From Siderastrea siderea (taxonomy: Eukaryota > Cnidaria > Anthozoa > Scleractinia > Rhizangiidae), in contig OZ034971.1 in assembly GCA_964030785.1 (NCBI GenBank), positions 39,512,804 through 39,576,803 on the forward strand: DNA of 64,000 bases. The letters run 5' to 3'. The notes under the pieces were generated by a model that was given only the letters and a program-made list of their open reading frames with translations, was not told where the DNA came from and did not search any database. The position numbers and the translations under genes are program-made. Below, piece after piece: positions 1 to 11,330 of the stretch. Position 1 is the first letter of the stretch; each line of letters opens with the position of its first letter.

Positions 1-3000
1 ATCTGAATTCCTCATCAGTGGCCTCATGCTTTGGTTGGGGGGGTGGATACTTCCTTATATTAACTAGATACTCACACTATTTGCGGCCCCACTCTAACCT
101 GAAGTAGGGTACATTATGCATAGGCTCCTGTATAGATTTTGGCCATTTTGGTCTGAAATAGGGTGTGGTTTGTGATTCTGGTCTGGAACTGGGTGTTTTT
201 AGAAGTTACGTTTTATTATCATCTTCTCTTGAGAAGTGTGTTTGATTATCATCAGAACTTTGAAGCCCTTCTCAAATATCTACGCAAACTGAAGCAGTTC
301 CGAAATAGTCCGACCTTGAATTTTGGGTCAGGTCTGAAATAGGGTAGGGAAAGTAACATATTTTAATCTAAAATATGGTAAGCTAGGGTTTCAAGGAGTG
401 TGTCCCACACTCCCACCCAAATTTTAGGGAAGTACCTCTCCCCGGGCCCAAAACCGACGGGTCCCGCATCCCGTGTCTGATAGAATGCTCATCCCTACTC
501 GCTTGGCTTAGTGTGAATCCCAGAGCAGGGGGGTTGGGACACTTGACTAATGTTTGGCTATAGGGGTGCCACCGAAGATTTGAAACCCTGACCCTGTTCA
601 GGACAAAAAATGCCCTACAATACCTACCCTGTGAAGGACAACACCCTGCATTTCAGTTTAGGTCCCTAGGGCAAATGACAACACTCCCTTGTTTCACACA
701 ATTCTAAAGTGTTTCAAATACCAGCAAACATCCCTCATCTAGGATTGCTAAATACTGTATCAGCCATATTTAACGACGGCAATCATACTGACCATACCCT
801 GTTTAGGACAGGTTCCCACTCTGTTTAGGACAGACTCACATAAAAAAAATTATATTCCCTGGTTCCATGAAGGACAAAGAGGCTAAAACTATACCCTGTC
901 CAGCAGCACCTCCCTGTAGAGGCCATATTAGAGAGTATCCCCATCCCCCGGGGGTGTGAGTTGACTGAGGTCGTGATATTTGCTGGATTTAACCCCACTT
1001 TGGCCTAGTGTGAGTTGACTTTGCTGTATTCCTTTTACAAAAGAGAGCAAATCCTGCTCTAGCCAGGGTGCAAACAGATCTTCTTTCACAACATCCAGCA
1101 ACTGTCAGGCATCTTTAAACTCCATCTAGCACCCCACCCTCATAACTGTGATTCGAATTATATCAATTTCTTAAATAAATTTTTCAAAGACATCATACCA
1201 TTTAATGCAGAGTTTTTGCCCTTGAATTAAAACAACCATTTTTGTTGTCTAAAATATTTCATTATAATTTTTGTCCATTCAGAAAGACAAGGAAAATCAA
1301 GGAGACAAAATAAGGGGGAATTTTTAAGTTAAATGAAATACACTGTGACACGCAGTGAATGTAATCTAAAGCATTCCATTTTATTGGTCTATAACAAGAT
1401 TATACACAAAAAACTCGTGTACGTTCACAGTTAGCCTGATGAAAAACACACAAAAAGGTTTGGGAGAATTAGAAAGCTCAAGTGAACCAATAAAATGGAA
1501 AAAGCAGTATACTCTGATATTCTCCATCCCAAACTGTCTATTGTGTCTTAACTTTAGAGTACCAATTGAAAAATAAGAACGCAAATTAAAGTAGGGATAT
1601 GATAAGCCATAAAAGTTTTACCTAATGGCTAAATGTAAACATAAGTTAACAACAGTGTGTTTGTGACAAGTTCAATTGTTTGTATGTGAACCTTAAAAGG
1701 ACATATTCTCCCAGAACCTCTCACTGGGAGTTAATTAATCAGGTCCCAGAGGTTGTAAACACAGATTCGTGAAGAACAAAATCTAACAAGTTCTTAACAA
1801 TGTTTAACATACACTGCAATGTTTACACCTGACTCACTCACGCAGTGTAATCTCAAACTTATACTAACAAAGAAGGAGAACAATAAATTTATTGTCTGTA
1901 ATAACAGTTTTTTGCACAGATTGGTGCATTAATGTACAATTGCAGTGTTTGAGAGAACTTGAATGATTCTGTGACCTTTCACATTTATTCTCCCTTAACT
2001 CTCTCCACTGTATAAACTGACAATGGACTAAGAAACTAAGAATTAAGACAATTTAACATGACATAATATACTGCAACAGTTTAAGGAGGCTTGAAAGGGT
2101 CTTTAGTTCTGTGCACATAGCCTACACATGACATGGCAAGAATGCACATGTCAACCAAGTGAATCAAAATTTCTAGTAAAAGTCCCACCTGAAAGTACTG
2201 GAAGTGAAAATATGGCATAAAGTCTTACAAACCACAAATATAACATGCACGAAACATTTGTTTTTATTAACAAATTTTGCTCGGCGACCCAGCCTGACTT
2301 TTCGCATGCATGTAGCCTTAAGTGTGCCAATTCAAATAGAAATGTTTGGAGGACAGTTTTTCAGTGGAACTTTTTGTAATTCAAGAAAACAACTTTTTCA
2401 ATATAATTTAAGTTCTACTGAATAAATTTTTGTCAAATCACCAGAGAAGTTAAAGAATTTAGGGTGCTTTCTAAAAATACAAGAAAAAGGGTAGGTCACC
2501 AACTTAGTTTTTCAGATAATTGGCAAAAACTGAAATTTGGAGGTTCTTTTTGTGGGCCTTGGTGTTGCCATGGTAATGGCTATGACGTCACAATCCGCCT
2601 TAAAATATTGCCCGTCAAAAGAGGTGTCAGGAGATGCATGGTTTGCCTACATTGTCAGAAATACTTTTTTGTACCCGTTCCGCGTTTCAAAAGGATTAAA
2701 ACAATAATTAAAAACCCTTTTGAGCCACCTTAAAACATATGCCCGATACAAATATGACAATGAATTTGCAAGAAATTCAGTGTTTGCGTAAACCAAAGCC
2801 AATACATCACACTTATTATAAAAAACATAAATTACGGTAAGCAAGAAATAAATAACCGTATTTACTAGGCTAATGTATAAACACAGGAGAGGGACTCTCA
2901 TTTAAAAGTGACAGAGATACTTGTTGGAGAATGAATACTAAGGAAAAAACAAGAAAGAAAGAAACCCCTCAATGCACCAGAACCATGTTTTGAGCATATG

Positions 3001-4068
3001 ATACCAGTTTGTTTTTACTCAGCAAGTAATAAAACAAAACATTAACTGAAAATTGTCTAACTTTTTACATTGGCAATCAAATCAACTCAATTATGTAATT
3101 TTAGATGGCACTGTTTTAGTATTTACACACAAGGTAAAATACCACAACACACTGTAATTAGGTCTGACTCAGTAAATGTAGAAACTAAACAACCTTATAG
3201 TGGTACCAAAATCGTATTTTAAATCCTGAACGTACAATGTGCAATCACTACGGTCACTTTAAATAAGAGACTGCAGTGACCTCCCTGACTGCTAATCTAG
3301 GATGCCAGTTATACAGGGTGTGTTTAGCTTAATCACTCCTGTCACTTTCAAACAAATAGTTCCCCACACCCCTCCTTCCAAAAAAACATATTATTAAACA
3401 ATTATTCTACAAGGAACTACTTCATTGGATAATTAGTGAAAAATAAACAACTCCTATCAAACAGGTGCAATTATTATTGTTTTATTAAATTGTTGTTGAT
3501 TTTTTGTCTTTAAATTTTTTGGACAAATGTTTGTTTTACGGATAAGCTTTTGAATGCTGTGGCACCTGACATAGCATTCATTGAGGCAAAAAGCAAGGTT
3601 ATTCACAGAATGATAAAGTGTGTGCAGCGTTCCAATGATAGACTGCTTTCAACCCTTTCAGGATAGTCGAGAGCGAGACTGTAGCGAGGAGGAAAGACAA
3701 CAAGAGACTGAACCCCCCTCGGCTCTTGGATCCAGGTTTTACTTTCTTTGCTTTTTTTTTTCTCACTTTCAGCTATCCAGAAAGGGACTACTAGTAGTTT
3801 AATCAAATGAGAAAACTAGATTCAGAGTTTTTAAACAACACATAATTTAAAAACTTGTGACTTACGGTAAATAAGCTAAGACAGCAATCTATTATTTATA
3901 AAAAAGACTGGTGTTTAAACTTCAGTAATACTATAAACTGCCTAAAATATAAGTAATGTTCACGCAAAAGTGAATTAAATGTTTGTCATGGTCTCAATGA
4001 GTTCTTTTGGCCAAAAAGCCACAGTTCACATGCATCTACATGTAATAATTCTCTTACTACAGCTATAC

Positions 4069-4443
4069 CCCGGGGGGGGGGGGGACTCCCATATGAAAAT
4101 GACGGGGATGCTCCTCGGAAAATTAGAATTATACCCCTAAAGGAGACCAATCTGGGCATGGTTCAGGTGTTATTTGACCCCTAAACGAGACCATGCTAAA
4201 ACAGACAACCAAATAAGAGCTTCAGTGATTTAAATGCGCTAAAGATTGACGCTAAAGATTGACGTCGTTTGGTTTTTCATATAGATATTTCCTTACGCAC
4301 ACCCTAAGCGATACCTGAATGGGTAAAAATATTGGCTTTCCTTCCTAAAAACCCTAAGCAAGACCAAAATCTGCAAATTACAACCCTATAAGCGAGACGA
4401 CGAGCATCCCCGTCACTTTGATATGGGAGTCCCTCCCCCCGGG
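4069..4443. mobile_element. Short non-autonomous DNA transposon (MITE), 8 bp target duplication
   Basis: The ends are inverted copies: CCCGGGGGG followed by a G run, then GACTCCCATAT and GACGGGGATGCTC, on the left; the same words reverse-complemented on the right. Both sides are flanked by AGCTATAC (4061-4068 and 4444-4451). The aligned place in duplication copy 2 (about 32738) has a single AGCTATAC and no insert, so this is a real insertion after the duplication, or a clean loss in the other copy. An 8 bp duplication is usual for hAT elements, but the terminus is not a typical hAT end, so the superfamily is uncertain. No coding capacity. Confidence 0.8.
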
Positions 4444-6010
4444 AGCTATACAAACTATATAAAGTGTCAGTAACTTAAGTGATACTGTATTGCCAACTAA
4501 TTACACTGTAATTGTGAAGGAAAATGAGTGATAATATTCTTTTCTGAATCATTGTTAACAAGAAGTCGAAATAGACTGGTAACAGCCAGGCCACTTTCAA
4601 TCCCCTATGATGTGCTCCCCTTCCCCATGGCCAGTCAGCCCCCAAGGAAAAAACATAGATTATCCACATTATGTTGGACAGGCCACATAACTAGTTTTTC
4701 CTTAACAGCATATTTTAGGAGGAATTGTTGACACCCCTCGCTGATCTTACAAAAATATTAGAGCATGACAAAGTTTAATGTTATGTATGAATCCAAACAT
4801 TTTTTAGCCTGGATGTCAAAAACAGACTGTAAAAGTCAATCTACATAATGTGCATATCCAGTATTTCGAATATTTCAAATCCATTCTCCAAAATCACATG
4901 ACAGACCGAATGAACTCTTCAAAATGACAATTAAAGAAGAACTTGACAATTCCTGCAAGATTTTGAATTCCCACAGAAATTTATAGAAATTGAATCAGGC
5001 TAGTATTTCAAATCGATTGTAAATTTATTTTTTATTTTAAGTTTGCCACAACCAGTTGAAACCATAGTTTGTATGTTGATGTCAAAGCAGCATAAAAGAA
5101 GACAGTACAAAAATGACTTCTTAATTTACAATGCCTAAGTCAGTGACCTGAAAGCGGAGATTTCTCACGCAATTCTGTCTAGGCAGGATAAAGAGAAATA
5201 GGAGAAATTAATTTTAAAAAACGACATATACAAGCTTTAGAGCTAAATAGTACGGTATTACACCTTTATATAGATAATAAGCACGAGAAAAAATTATCTA
5301 TCATAGAAATCTACCATGGCAAACAATTTACATTAATAAACAACACAAAATTGGCTGCTCTGACAAGGGTCTAATTTGTTTTGGCTCCTGCATGCTTTCT
5401 CACTTGAACACAAAAGCAGTTCAGGACGAAACTTTTCTTTTTGAAAAACACAGGGAGCATTTTGATTTTTAACACTCTGTGGGCAGTGAAGCATAAGAAA
5501 GAACAACAAACCTGAAAGTGGAGAAGCTGAAAGTTTTAATTGACTTCATTTGAAAAGTAAATGTGTATCATGTTTTTAACCTCTCCAAAATAGACAATTG
5601 CCAGTAAAAGTACAATTCAAAATGACAAATAAACTGAGCACTAGCTGAGGAAATCTTTTACAAATTCATTTAAAGCTTGATATCAAATTATTTTTACCCA
5701 AACAATAAACAGTCGGTCAGAAGTCTGTAAGGTTATATTAAGGCTAGTTCATTATAACAACACTTGCAAAAAACATGACAGAAGATTTTTAAAGGGTGCA
5801 CTTAATTTGTTCGGTCTTTTATAATATGAGTTTTAGACACAAAACTGCAAATACTTAAACTTCTGTGTTTTTTTTTGTTTTTGTTTTATAGTGTATTCCA
5901 ACAGCAATGATTGTGATATGCAACTGCTGTAAAAATACATTTATTTTACTGTGATGTTATTTAACTTATTGTCTTCTTGTTCTTGCGCTATAAAAAACAC
6001 ATGATGAGTT

Positions 6011-7753
6011 TTAAATAACAATTACCTTGCGATTGTCATGCTCATCTTCAACAGCTACAGTAATGTGACCCTCCATGGTCACTGTAATCCCGTAAAGCCA
6101 CTGAATCCTTTCTTCATCGAGTGCAACGGTTCGCACAAACTCGCCATCTTTAGTGTATATATCCACTCGCGGGCGGTATGTTCCTCGTTCTGCACAAGCG
6201 ATGACGACATGTTCACCTGCAGGGTGGGAAGCCACGCGATAGAAATCTCCTTTGGTGTTAATGTTGAACTTGTTCAGCTGTGTTCCATCCTCGGTGAATA
6301 CGTGAACACAGTAATCACCTCCGTCAAGCACCATCACACTGCCGTCAGGGACCGTGGTAATGTCCCATGCTTCCTTCAATATTCCTTCTCCAAAGCTACA
6401 GACATATCCTCCGTCATGGTTGAACACATCAACAACATGTTTGCCCTCATCAGTCCACCCCAATACCAGCACTTTGTTGCTGCTAACTGTCAGTCTGCCC
6501 AAGCCCCCTCTCCTCACAGGAAACTTGTTCAGCCGGTCACCACTGTTCTGGTACACATGCATTTCCAGCTCCCATCTCTCAGTCCCAGGCTTCTTCAGGT
6601 CGACCAGTACATAGATGTTACTGGTGTTCCTGTTAGTGGCGACATCAAGAATATTTAACAGTGTATCGGCGTCATCAGTTTGAGGTTTAAAACTGTGAAG
6701 AAACTTTCCGCTGCTACTAAACACCTTGACTGTTTCATCCCCATTGTCTGCTATGATAAACTGTCCGTCGGTGTTTGTAGCGATACCGCGCGGACGTATC
6801 AGCTTGTGCTCCTCTTCACCCTCCTGACCAAATGACCATGGTGTAACACAGCAGTGTTCCATGTCAACTTTCTGCAATACTTTTTTCACTCTGCTGTCAC
6901 GCAGAGGGTCAATTTTGTCTTCCCCAGTATCAACAGAAGGCCAGAGCCAGACATGCACGTCTTTATTGGCTATTTGCGCAGCATCATAGATGGCGCGATT
7001 TACCTGACAGACGGTGGAAATTATTTCCCTCCGTTCGTCTTTGCCAAAGCGGCCCTTGATATTGAGGACGCTTTTTTCAAGCCCGATTCTAAAGTTCCTC
7101 TGAACGTCTGGCAGAGAGTGGAGTTTCACAAGGCATTGTTCGCACTCTGGTAATGCATTTTCCATTGCAGTCTTCACAGACAAAGACGACAAGTCGCCCG
7201 CGGTAAGCACAGTGCCTACTGCCGACTCTAATATTGTCCCCATGGCACGATATCGAATAGCTGTGATGCGGTCAAACGTACTTAGAGCTTCATTGTTGAA
7301 GGCTCTTGTTGCTTCTTCACGAGCCATTTTGAATCTCTCTTTTGCTTCAGAAAGCGACTTCTTAGTTGTTTCACTGAACTCAGTCAGTTCCATGTTTGTC
7401 ATTTCTGCGGCGAGGGCAATTGTTTTCACAGTAGCTGTTGTTGAAGGTGAGCTAGGCTTTTCAAGATTCTCTTTTCTTTTTCTGGCACCAATGGTTGCTG
7501 CCGCAGCTTCTGCGTCGATTGCCTGATAAAGGTATTTGAGACCAACTTCATAGGCATCAATCGCTGACAGAAGGTCCTTTCTCGCTAATCCATCCAACTT
7601 TGACTTGATATCGTCGATTTCACGTACGATCAAATCTCGGATTTTTTGGTCAGTCACATCGCCTTCTTTCAGTTTTTCGGCGGCTTTATCTCTGCCTTTA
7701 TTCACGAGCAAGCCAATAGTGGCTTTAAACGTGGCTGTGATAATCGAAGTCAT
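6011..7753 (-). CDS. NHL-repeat protein with long N-terminal helical domain
   Basis: Single open exon of 580 codons if translation starts at the methionine at 7753. That start is preferred because the paralogue at 49235 begins at the matching residue (MTSIIT against MSSIVT) and similarity stops just before it; the frame itself runs open to 7825. Residues 1 to about 270 are mostly helical and charged, beginning with an amphipathic stretch (TSIITATFKATIGLLVNK). Residues about 320-580 form NHL-type beta-propeller blades, recognisable from repeats such as PRGIATNTDGQFIIADNG, DVFNHDGGYVCSFGEG and CVHVFTEDGTQLNKFNIN. NHL propellers usually bind proteins or RNA; no RING, B-box or protease domain is visible. 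The last residues, RKVIVI, look like a closing propeller strand, though AAG|GTAATT just before the stop could also act as a splice donor. I infer a cytoplasmic scaffold or sensor, without proof. Confidence 0.85.
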   Translation of the reverse strand: MTSIITATFKATIGLLVNKGRDKAAEKLKEGDVTDQKIRDLIVREIDDIKSKLDGLARKDLLSAIDAYEVGLKYLYQAIDAEAAAATIGARKRKENLEKPSSPSTTATVKTIALAAEMTNMELTEFSETTKKSLSEAKERFKMAREEATRAFNNEALSTFDRITAIRYRAMGTILESAVGTVLTAGDLSSLSVKTAMENALPECEQCLVKLHSLPDVQRNFRIGLEKSVLNIKGRFGKDERREIISTVCQVNRAIYDAAQIANKDVHVWLWPSVDTGEDKIDPLRDSRVKKVLQKVDMEHCCVTPWSFGQEGEEEHKLIRPRGIATNTDGQFIIADNGDETVKVFSSSGKFLHSFKPQTDDADTLLNILDVATNRNTSNIYVLVDLKKPGTERWELEMHVYQNSGDRLNKFPVRRGGLGRLTVSSNKVLVLGWTDEGKHVVDVFNHDGGYVCSFGEGILKEAWDITTVPDGSVMVLDGGDYCVHVFTEDGTQLNKFNINTKGDFYRVASHPAGEHVVIACAERGTYRPRVDIYTKDGEFVRTVALDEERIQWLYGITVTMEGHITVAVEDEHDNRKVIVI

Positions 7754-9222
7754 ACTTTCTTGAAAATTTAAAATGAATGTATCAAAGCTTCCTGATCTTC
7801 TATGTTCTGTCCTGCTATGGTGCAATTTTACAGATTGAATTTCAGATCACAAGACCAAGGCTTGTGTACGTGTACGTGATGCAATCCGGATGTGAAAGAA
7901 GTAGGTCGCTAATTGAAACCAAAAAGGTCGCGACAAATTGACATCCTCCTCCGGAAGGCCATCTTCGGAGATCATCTTCGTAAACAATCTTCGTTTAGAG
8001 TCGAGTACTGCGAAACACCAAAAAAGGTAACATACCTGTAAAACATAACATGACATGAAGTGACATTTTTTTTCCGCTTTGACAAAGTAATAAAGTCAGT
8101 GCGTAACTGTGAAACGATATAACTTGGCAGAAAAAGTCGAAAAAGACAAATGAAAGTAACAAAGGATTCCACAAATAAACGTTACTTGGAGCGACGCAAT
8201 CTTACGTCTTACAAAAATCCAGACAAAACCGGACGTTCGAAAGGGACTAGAGACCAATAGAGTAAAAAAAACGTAAGGACGGCTCGTCAAAAAGGTCTAG
8301 TTATGTACTGAGCCTTGAAGGTATAAATTGAACATGTCCTAATGAGTATGGTAAGACGGATAAGTGACACAAATGTCTAACCAGTTGAGGCGCGGTAAAA
8401 AAGGTACATCATCATCTCAACCAACCCCACTCTTCCGAATCTCATCTCCTTCAGCTTAGCAAAGTTGCTGATTTAACATCCACTCTCTCTAAAGCGGACA
8501 CCCTCGGGACCAGCTCTAGATATCCGCCTTATATTAAAGAGGTGCCCACCTTACTTTTTGAGAGAGTTAAGTTAGAGACAAACCAAAGAAACTCGCTTGG
8601 GACCAGCCATATATGTCCGTCCGCTTAGAGAGATGTCCGCCTTGCAGTGGTGTCCGCTTACAGAGAGTTGACTGTAGTTGACCTCTTGCACTGGCACTTG
8701 ATACATCTAATATACAACCCGCTACGGTTACTTTCTCAGGGGTTATCAAACAGCTTGCACGGAAATCTCTCGTGCAGATGTTCAATGTTTGTTTTTTGTT
8801 TGTGAACCCGGGTTGTAAACTATCTATTTGTCATCACCAGGATCAGGAAAAATGTTGAAGGAAAAGAAACAGCTATTGGCCACTAGTTTATATGTGCTTT
8901 CTGTGAGTTTTTGCATTTCATGCGTGGTTTCACGTTCGAGAAAGCTTATTTCCTTCGCAGATCAGCAAGTGCTTGATTGACGTCAGATTTAAAAGGTAAA
9001 CCGTTGTGGAAGGAGCCCCGTTAATGAACTCCTTATGATTCATCAACAGGATGGGTTGGCAGTTGGAGTCTTGAGATATGGGGCACTGCTATAAGATACC
9101 ACTGAAATGTTCCGCAAGAAACCGCTGCTTGGTAACGCTGACTACCTAAAATACTGCAAAATGGGACGCCTCTACTTATCCACAAAAACTAAAGCTCCAA
9201 GAAAAGTAAAAAAAGACGATTA
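7754..9222. other. Upstream of the NHL gene; no gene seen
   Basis: No convincing coding sequence on either strand. It presumably contains the 5' UTR and promoter of the NHL gene, but no TATA or other site stands out. Between about 8480 and 8680 a degenerate motif around GTCCGCTTAGAGAG occurs several times in both orientations, suggesting an old, decayed repeat. Confidence 0.5.
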
Positions 9223-10149
9223 GGGAAGGTACGTTTTTTCTTGGGGGGGGGGGGGAGGGCTGGGGAATTTTGGTATTTTTTCCCAAAAAAAGTGTTGGCC
9301 CTCCCTTGCGTTTTAATGCAAAAACTCCTGACCCCCCACCTTCAGGTGACTGACAAAAGTGCGACCCTCCACTCACTACTACATGGTATGTTCCATGCTG
9401 TAGAAACCTCAGAACATTTCGCTTGTGAACGCAAAGTGTTTGAATATGAATATCTCGATATTGAATGTGTGGGCGCTGAAACAAGGAAAATGCGAACAGT
9501 CAGTGTGGGATATTTACCTTTTATAGCTGAAGTTTGAATATGGAAGTATTTGAGTATTATAAGAGTTTTGAACATAAAATGTCTAAGGGAAAATACACGC
9601 GCTTCTTTCTCCGACTAACCAGCATTGCTGTTGGTTATTTTAACAGAAAGGTTTATTTGTTTAGCATGCGAAATCTGCCTCTCAAAAACAAATATTTCCT
9701 ACATTTCCGACAGGGTAGATCGCATTGTTGGATCTACTAGTAACTCTTCAGAACTAAACGACTCAGGAGATCAGGCAGCGGATAGCCAACAGCAAGAAGC
9801 TGAAGAAACGATACTCGAGTCAAGTACTTCTCGATACGGACGGAAAAGGACACGAGTCCTCCGAGAAAAACTATGTGCCATGGCATAATATACATGTAGA
9901 AATGTAACCTAGTACCTATAACAAAACACCAAATTAAATCAAAGAAGGTGAAAAGAAAACCTTAATCTCTAAGAAAAATGGAAAGCAACATCACAAAAAT
10001 TCACATTAAAAAAATCTGGAAAAGATGTGTGACCCTCCCTTGAATAGCTCACATGAGGTATGGCCCTCCCCTTTTGGTGCTCACTTTCACTGATGACCCT
10101 CCCCTCTGAGGCCCCAGCCCTCCCCCTCCAAGAAAAAACGTACCTTCCC
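9223..10149. mobile_element. PIF/Harbinger-like non-autonomous element, 927 bp, TTA target duplication
   Basis: The terminal inverted repeat GGGAAGGTACGTTTTTTCTT is present at both ends, and each end continues into a G-rich stretch. Flanks are TTA at 9220-9222 and 10150-10152; a 3 bp TWA duplication is characteristic of PIF/Harbinger. The subterminal regions carry repeats of a GACCCTCCC-like word. No transposase is present. The interior holds exon-like open stretches on the plus strand, one ending at 9537 (residues such as RKVFEYEYLDIECVGAETRK) and one ending at 9888 (residues such as SRYGRKRTRVLREKL). I do not recognise either. They could be captured host exons or leftovers of the parent element's second protein. 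Confidence 0.75.
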
Positions 10150-10398
10150 TTACTGTGATTCCTAGTCACTAAACTCTCATTGCGGGAAGAGCCCGGCTAC
10201 ATGTATTTGTGATAAAAAGCAGTGAGAAAGCGCATTACTCCCATATCAGCAATTGTGGCCCTAAAAAATTCGCTACATTTCATTTTGGATGTGGTTTCCA
10301 TTTATAATAGCTCAATGTAAGGGAGCAAAACAGAATGAATAAACGTTAACGTATTTTTATTGTAAACTACTTATGGAAAACAGTGCTACATCTGCTAA
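10150..10398. other. Spacer; nothing recognised
   Basis: AT-rich sequence between two small mobile elements. No open frame, repeat or site that I can support. Confidence 0.4.
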
Positions 10399-10665
10399 GG
10401 GGGCGCGTTGGTGTATTGGTTAGCGCGTTGGACTTCAGATCTGAAATTCCGTGGTTCGACAAGAAACCTTACCCCCCATTTTATACACCCAGGTGTATAA
10501 ATGGGTACCAGCAACATCTGCACTGCTGGGGGTAACCCTGCGATGGACTACCATCCCATCCAGGAGGGAGTAGCAATACTCTCAGTTGCTTCATGCTACA
10601 GAAACCGGGATAAGCTCCAGCTGTGTGGAGCTCCTTGGCTCGTGTGCTACTTTACCTTACCTTTA
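10399..10665 (+). mobile_element. tRNA-derived SINE
   Basis: The head resembles a tRNA: an A-box-like GGTGTATTGGTTAGCGCG near 10410 and a B-box-like GTGGTTCGACAA near 10451. It is followed by a body with CCCAGGTGTATAAATGGGTA and CAGAAACCGGGATAAGCTCC, and a pyrimidine-rich tail with CTTTAC-type repeats around 10648-10665. A related head occurs at about 63722. Such elements are transcribed by RNA polymerase III and moved by LINE machinery. The tRNA fold is degenerate, so this is not a functional tRNA gene. Confidence 0.75.
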
Positions 10666-11083
10666 CCAATGCTACAAAGCTAGCTTTTGGTGGAAAGCTA
10701 CAATTACTGACACAAGTCGTTGAAACGCCCTCTACTCCTACCCCTATTCAATGTTGCATAGTGTTGTGAGCGCTTGTCTTCATCTATTTGGTTTAAACTT
10801 TTTTACAACATTTCCATGTGGGAGAGGGAGGGAGACACAATTGTACCGACAGTGCTTCAACAAAGTGACACTGCATGGTTGTAGCTAGCCAAAGATGACA
10901 ACACTTTTACTTCGCAATAATTCTTTAACAGACATTTCCGAAGACTTATGGTAGTAAATTCGAGGGACGAGGGGTGTAGGCAGGCTCTGACACCCGCAAT
11001 AGTAACAATAGTGGATGTCAAAAAATTTAGAAAGGAACCTATACTTGCCTCAAGTCGACTTCTTAAGCCAAGACGTAGAACAT
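10666..11083. other. Spacer; nothing recognised
   Basis: No supported gene. A minus-strand open frame covers 10857-11177 but its codon content looks random and it overlaps the flavoprotein pseudogene in antisense. Confidence 0.4.
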
Positions 11084-11330
11084 AACCGACGCACCAGACA
11101 CCCAAATTCAGCTCATTATTAGTCGAATAGATTTCGAAAAAGTTCTCAAGTCCGCCAACAAAAATTCTCGATGTCATTTTGTAGGGAGACCGGCGATTGC
11201 CGAAAACGTGGAAAACATACGCAACAGAAAAGGAATGAGGTTAGTGAAGGATTACACTAACGGACGGGGAAGCGAAGAAGACCGCCGTTTGTTGATAAAG
11301 TGTCTTAAGATAAGCCATTTGCATTGTAGC
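11084..11330 (+). pseudogene. Truncated C-terminal copy of the flavoprotein gene
   Basis: The sequence from about 11084 matches the last third of the gene at 14002-14982, beginning at the segment encoding DTQIQLINGRIDFEKV and running past VKDYTNGR. There is no upstream part of the gene, and a TAG interrupts the frame at the point that corresponds to the asparagine of the INGR motif in the intact gene. Beyond NGR this copy continues into a longer tail (encoding GSEEDRRLLIKCLK) that the intact copy lacks, so the ancestral C-terminus may have been longer. Homology with the other unit continues through non-coding DNA to about 12488. Confidence 0.7.

Larger units (their letters stand above)
1..7753. 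repeat. Segmental duplication, copy 1 (NHL gene plus about 6 kb of 3' flank)
   Basis: This block matches, in the same order and orientation, 19246-19555, 28963-34647 and 48130-49235. The left edge lies outside the window. The first bases equal those at about 19250 and match more weakly near 14092. Homology ends within the first few codons of the NHL gene at 7753 and its partner at 49235. Copy 1 keeps the uninterrupted sites where copy 2 received two large transposons: TCAGAACTT at 252-260 and GCGA at 6639-6642. Copy 1 has a 375 bp insertion (4069-4443) that copy 2 lacks. Copy 2 lacks about 390 bp corresponding to roughly 5060-5450. Apart from the NHL gene I see no credible coding sequence in 1-6010; the short open frames are not conserved between copies. 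Confidence 0.9.

Noticed and set aside
1381..2901. Short open frames in the segmental duplication that recur in copy 2
   Set aside because: They recur only because the DNA is duplicated; lengths and reading frames change between the copies and no domain is recognisable.
6038..7526. Plus-strand open frames opposite the NHL gene
   Set aside because: Antisense shadows; the minus-strand frame has clear NHL repeats. The same applies to 48171-49278 and 34049-34759.
10399..10480. Functional tRNA gene
   Set aside because: The A and B boxes are there, but the arms do not form a proper cloverleaf and SINE body and tail follow. The same holds for 63722.
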